Assembly: GCA_946887105.1 (NCBI GenBank)
Contig: CAMPKJ010000262.1
Location: forward strand, 1-6,831
Length of the DNA: 6,831 nucleotides
Origin: an uncultured Acidobacteriota bacterium
GTDB taxonomy: Bacteria > Acidobacteriota > Thermoanaerobaculia > Gp7-AA8
Direction of reading: 5' to 3'
Positions 5,964 to 6,831 of this stretch are shown piece after piece. Numbering within the stretch: the first letter of the stretch is position 1; the number at the start of each line of letters is the position of its first letter. The notes below the pieces were generated by a model, which worked only from the letters and a program-made list of their open reading frames with translations, had not been told where the DNA came from and ran no database searches. A program made the position numbers and the translations under genes.

Positions 5964-6130
5964 CGCCCCGCCGTGAAGGGATCTGGTCAAGTTCACCGGC
6001 CTCGGCCGCGCGAACTCCTATTTTCTTCGATGTTTCCACGACGAACTGTTTCAGCAGGTCGCTCCTTGGCGAGCGAGGCGACGCGAAAACGTCGCAGGCG
6101 CAGATAACTGGAGATTATTCGACAACCCCA
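5964..6130. other. Gap between the divergent DUF433 and transporter genes
   Basis: No gene is supported. The first part holds the TTGACC hexamer of the minus-strand promoter candidate (5985-5990). A perfect 6-bp hairpin, GCGACG (6078-6083) with CGTCGC (6090-6095) around the loop CGAAAA, lies 35 bases before the transporter ATG. GGAG at 6110-6113 is 17 bases from that ATG, too far for an ordinary ribosome binding site. Confidence 0.5.
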
Positions 6131-6831
6131 ATGATCCTGCCGGTCCGAGATCTGCTCATCCTGCTGACGACCGCGGTCCTGCTCGCGATCTCCTACGCGA
6201 CGGTACGCTATGCGCGCAACGCGGGTGAGCCGTTTCCGACGTACGACGCGTACCTCTTCGAAGGCCGCCACCAGTTCCACGCCATCGCGAGCAACGTTGG
6301 CGCCGTCTTTTCGCTCACCGGCTTTCTCGGCGCGACGTTCGTCTATTCGCTGGTGCTACAGGGCTGGATCCAGATCGTCACCATCGTCGTCTTCGCGGTC
6401 CTGATGGTGCTGGTGCGCCAGATCGTGCGCCGTCTCGACGACGAGGTCCCCAACGCGACCGGCAATCTCCTTCTGGAATATTTTCAGAAGGTCTGCCCGG
6501 AACGCGATTTCCGGGCCATCGTCTATCTGTATTCAGCGATCTATTTCGCGCTGCTCGTCGAGGAGCTGGCGGTCAGCAGGGTGGTGCTGTTTCAGCTCAT
6601 CCAGCAGCCCGTGATCGTCGGTTTCCTGCTCTGTCTTGCGGCGTTCGTCATCTACAGCTATCTCTATCTCGGCGGATTTCGCGCCGTGGTCACCGCCGAC
6701 GCGGTCCAGATCGTCATCCTGGTTCTCTTCTCGGCGCTCCTGTTGAAAATCGTCGCGGCGGAAAGCACCCCTGCGCAAGTGAAGGCGCCACTGCCGGTCA
6801 GCTCGATGACCACCTTCAGCGTGATCGGTAC
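6131..6831 (+). CDS. Multi-pass membrane transporter, probable sodium:solute symporter (SSS) family, N-terminal 233 residues
   Basis: Likely a cation-coupled solute transporter of the inner membrane. Seen: strongly hydrophobic segments at about residues 7-25, 50-77, 79-97, 128-149, 158-180 and 190-208, and the motif GGFRAVVTADAVQ at 181-193, which matches the SSS pattern GG-x-A-V-x-x-D-x-x-Q between two helices. The early helix FSLTGFLGATFVYSL (60-74) follows a soluble loop (EGRHQFHAI), as in the family, but lacks the small-residue Ser pattern usual there, so it is a divergent member with unknown substrate. SSS proteins run to 450-600 residues or more, so over half is missing. A longer family form with a C-terminal signalling domain cannot be excluded. 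ATG 6131 is the only in-frame start nearby and has no well-placed Shine-Dalgarno. It is divergent from DUF433. Confidence 0.65.
   Translation, partial: MILPVRDLLILLTTAVLLAISYATVRYARNAGEPFPTYDAYLFEGRHQFHAIASNVGAVFSLTGFLGATFVYSLVLQGWIQIVTIVVFAVLMVLVRQIVRRLDDEVPNATGNLLLEYFQKVCPERDFRAIVYLYSAIYFALLVEELAVSRVVLFQLIQQPVIVGFLLCLAAFVIYSYLYLGGFRAVVTADAVQIVILVLFSALLLKIVAAESTPAQVKAPLPVSSMTTFSVIG

Noticed and set aside
4399..6800. 15-base identity CGCCACTGCCGGTCA at 4399-4413 and 6786-6800
   Set aside because: One copy is inside the transporter coding sequence and the other in the dyad loop; an isolated 15-mer match in GC-rich DNA can be chance and nothing flanks it symmetrically.
1..6831. CRISPR array, tRNA, rRNA or insertion-sequence ends
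   Set aside because: No regularly spaced repeats, cloverleaf, conserved rRNA segment or transposase with terminal repeats was seen on either strand.

Overview
The window is GC-rich DNA (hand-counted 60-base lines give about 68% in the kinase gene). It most resembles a soil or environmental bacterium of the Acidobacteriota type. That placement is inferred from the serine/threonine kinase fused to a TolB-like (PD40) propeller, a layout common in that phylum, and from the apparent use of leaderless starts. No marker gene here fixes the taxon.

Layout from left to right. (1) The N-terminal two thirds of phosphoenolpyruvate carboxylase (ppc) lies on the minus strand and runs off the left edge. Its last readable bases are a perfect 31-bp fold-back of the gene itself, replacing the expected catalytic glycine-rich motif, which looks like an end-of-contig chimera. 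(2) A 45-bp divergent gap separates ppc from a complete 848-aa Hanks-type protein kinase with about 12 C-terminal PD40/TolB blades and no visible membrane segment. (3) A 93-bp gap holds an imperfect 14-bp-stem dyad flanked by 9-bp direct repeats. (4) A complete 297-aa Xer-type tyrosine recombinase follows, with all six catalytic residues and a clear Shine-Dalgarno. (5) A 62-bp convergent gap holds overlapping small hairpins. (6) On the minus strand lies a small toxin-antitoxin-like pair, a DUF433 protein followed by a DUF5615 PIN-like protein. Each gene carries a single-base frameshift, and the correct family C-terminus is still readable in another frame. This patch is lower in GC (about 55-58% in sampled lines). 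(7) About 180 bp has no convincing gene. (8) The first 233 residues of a multi-pass membrane protein, probably a divergent sodium:solute symporter family member, run off the right edge.

How the genes work together: no single pathway links them. ppc (anaplerotic carbon fixation) and the kinase share a divergent control region but have no evident joint function. The recombinase may act on the repeat and dyad site just upstream of it, which is conjecture. The toxin-antitoxin pair looks like a decayed or mis-sequenced accessory insertion. I did not find a convincing new multi-gene system. The points most worth checking are the double-frameshifted toxin-antitoxin operon, the dyad and direct-repeat block before the recombinase, the leaderless-style starts, and the fold-back at the left end.
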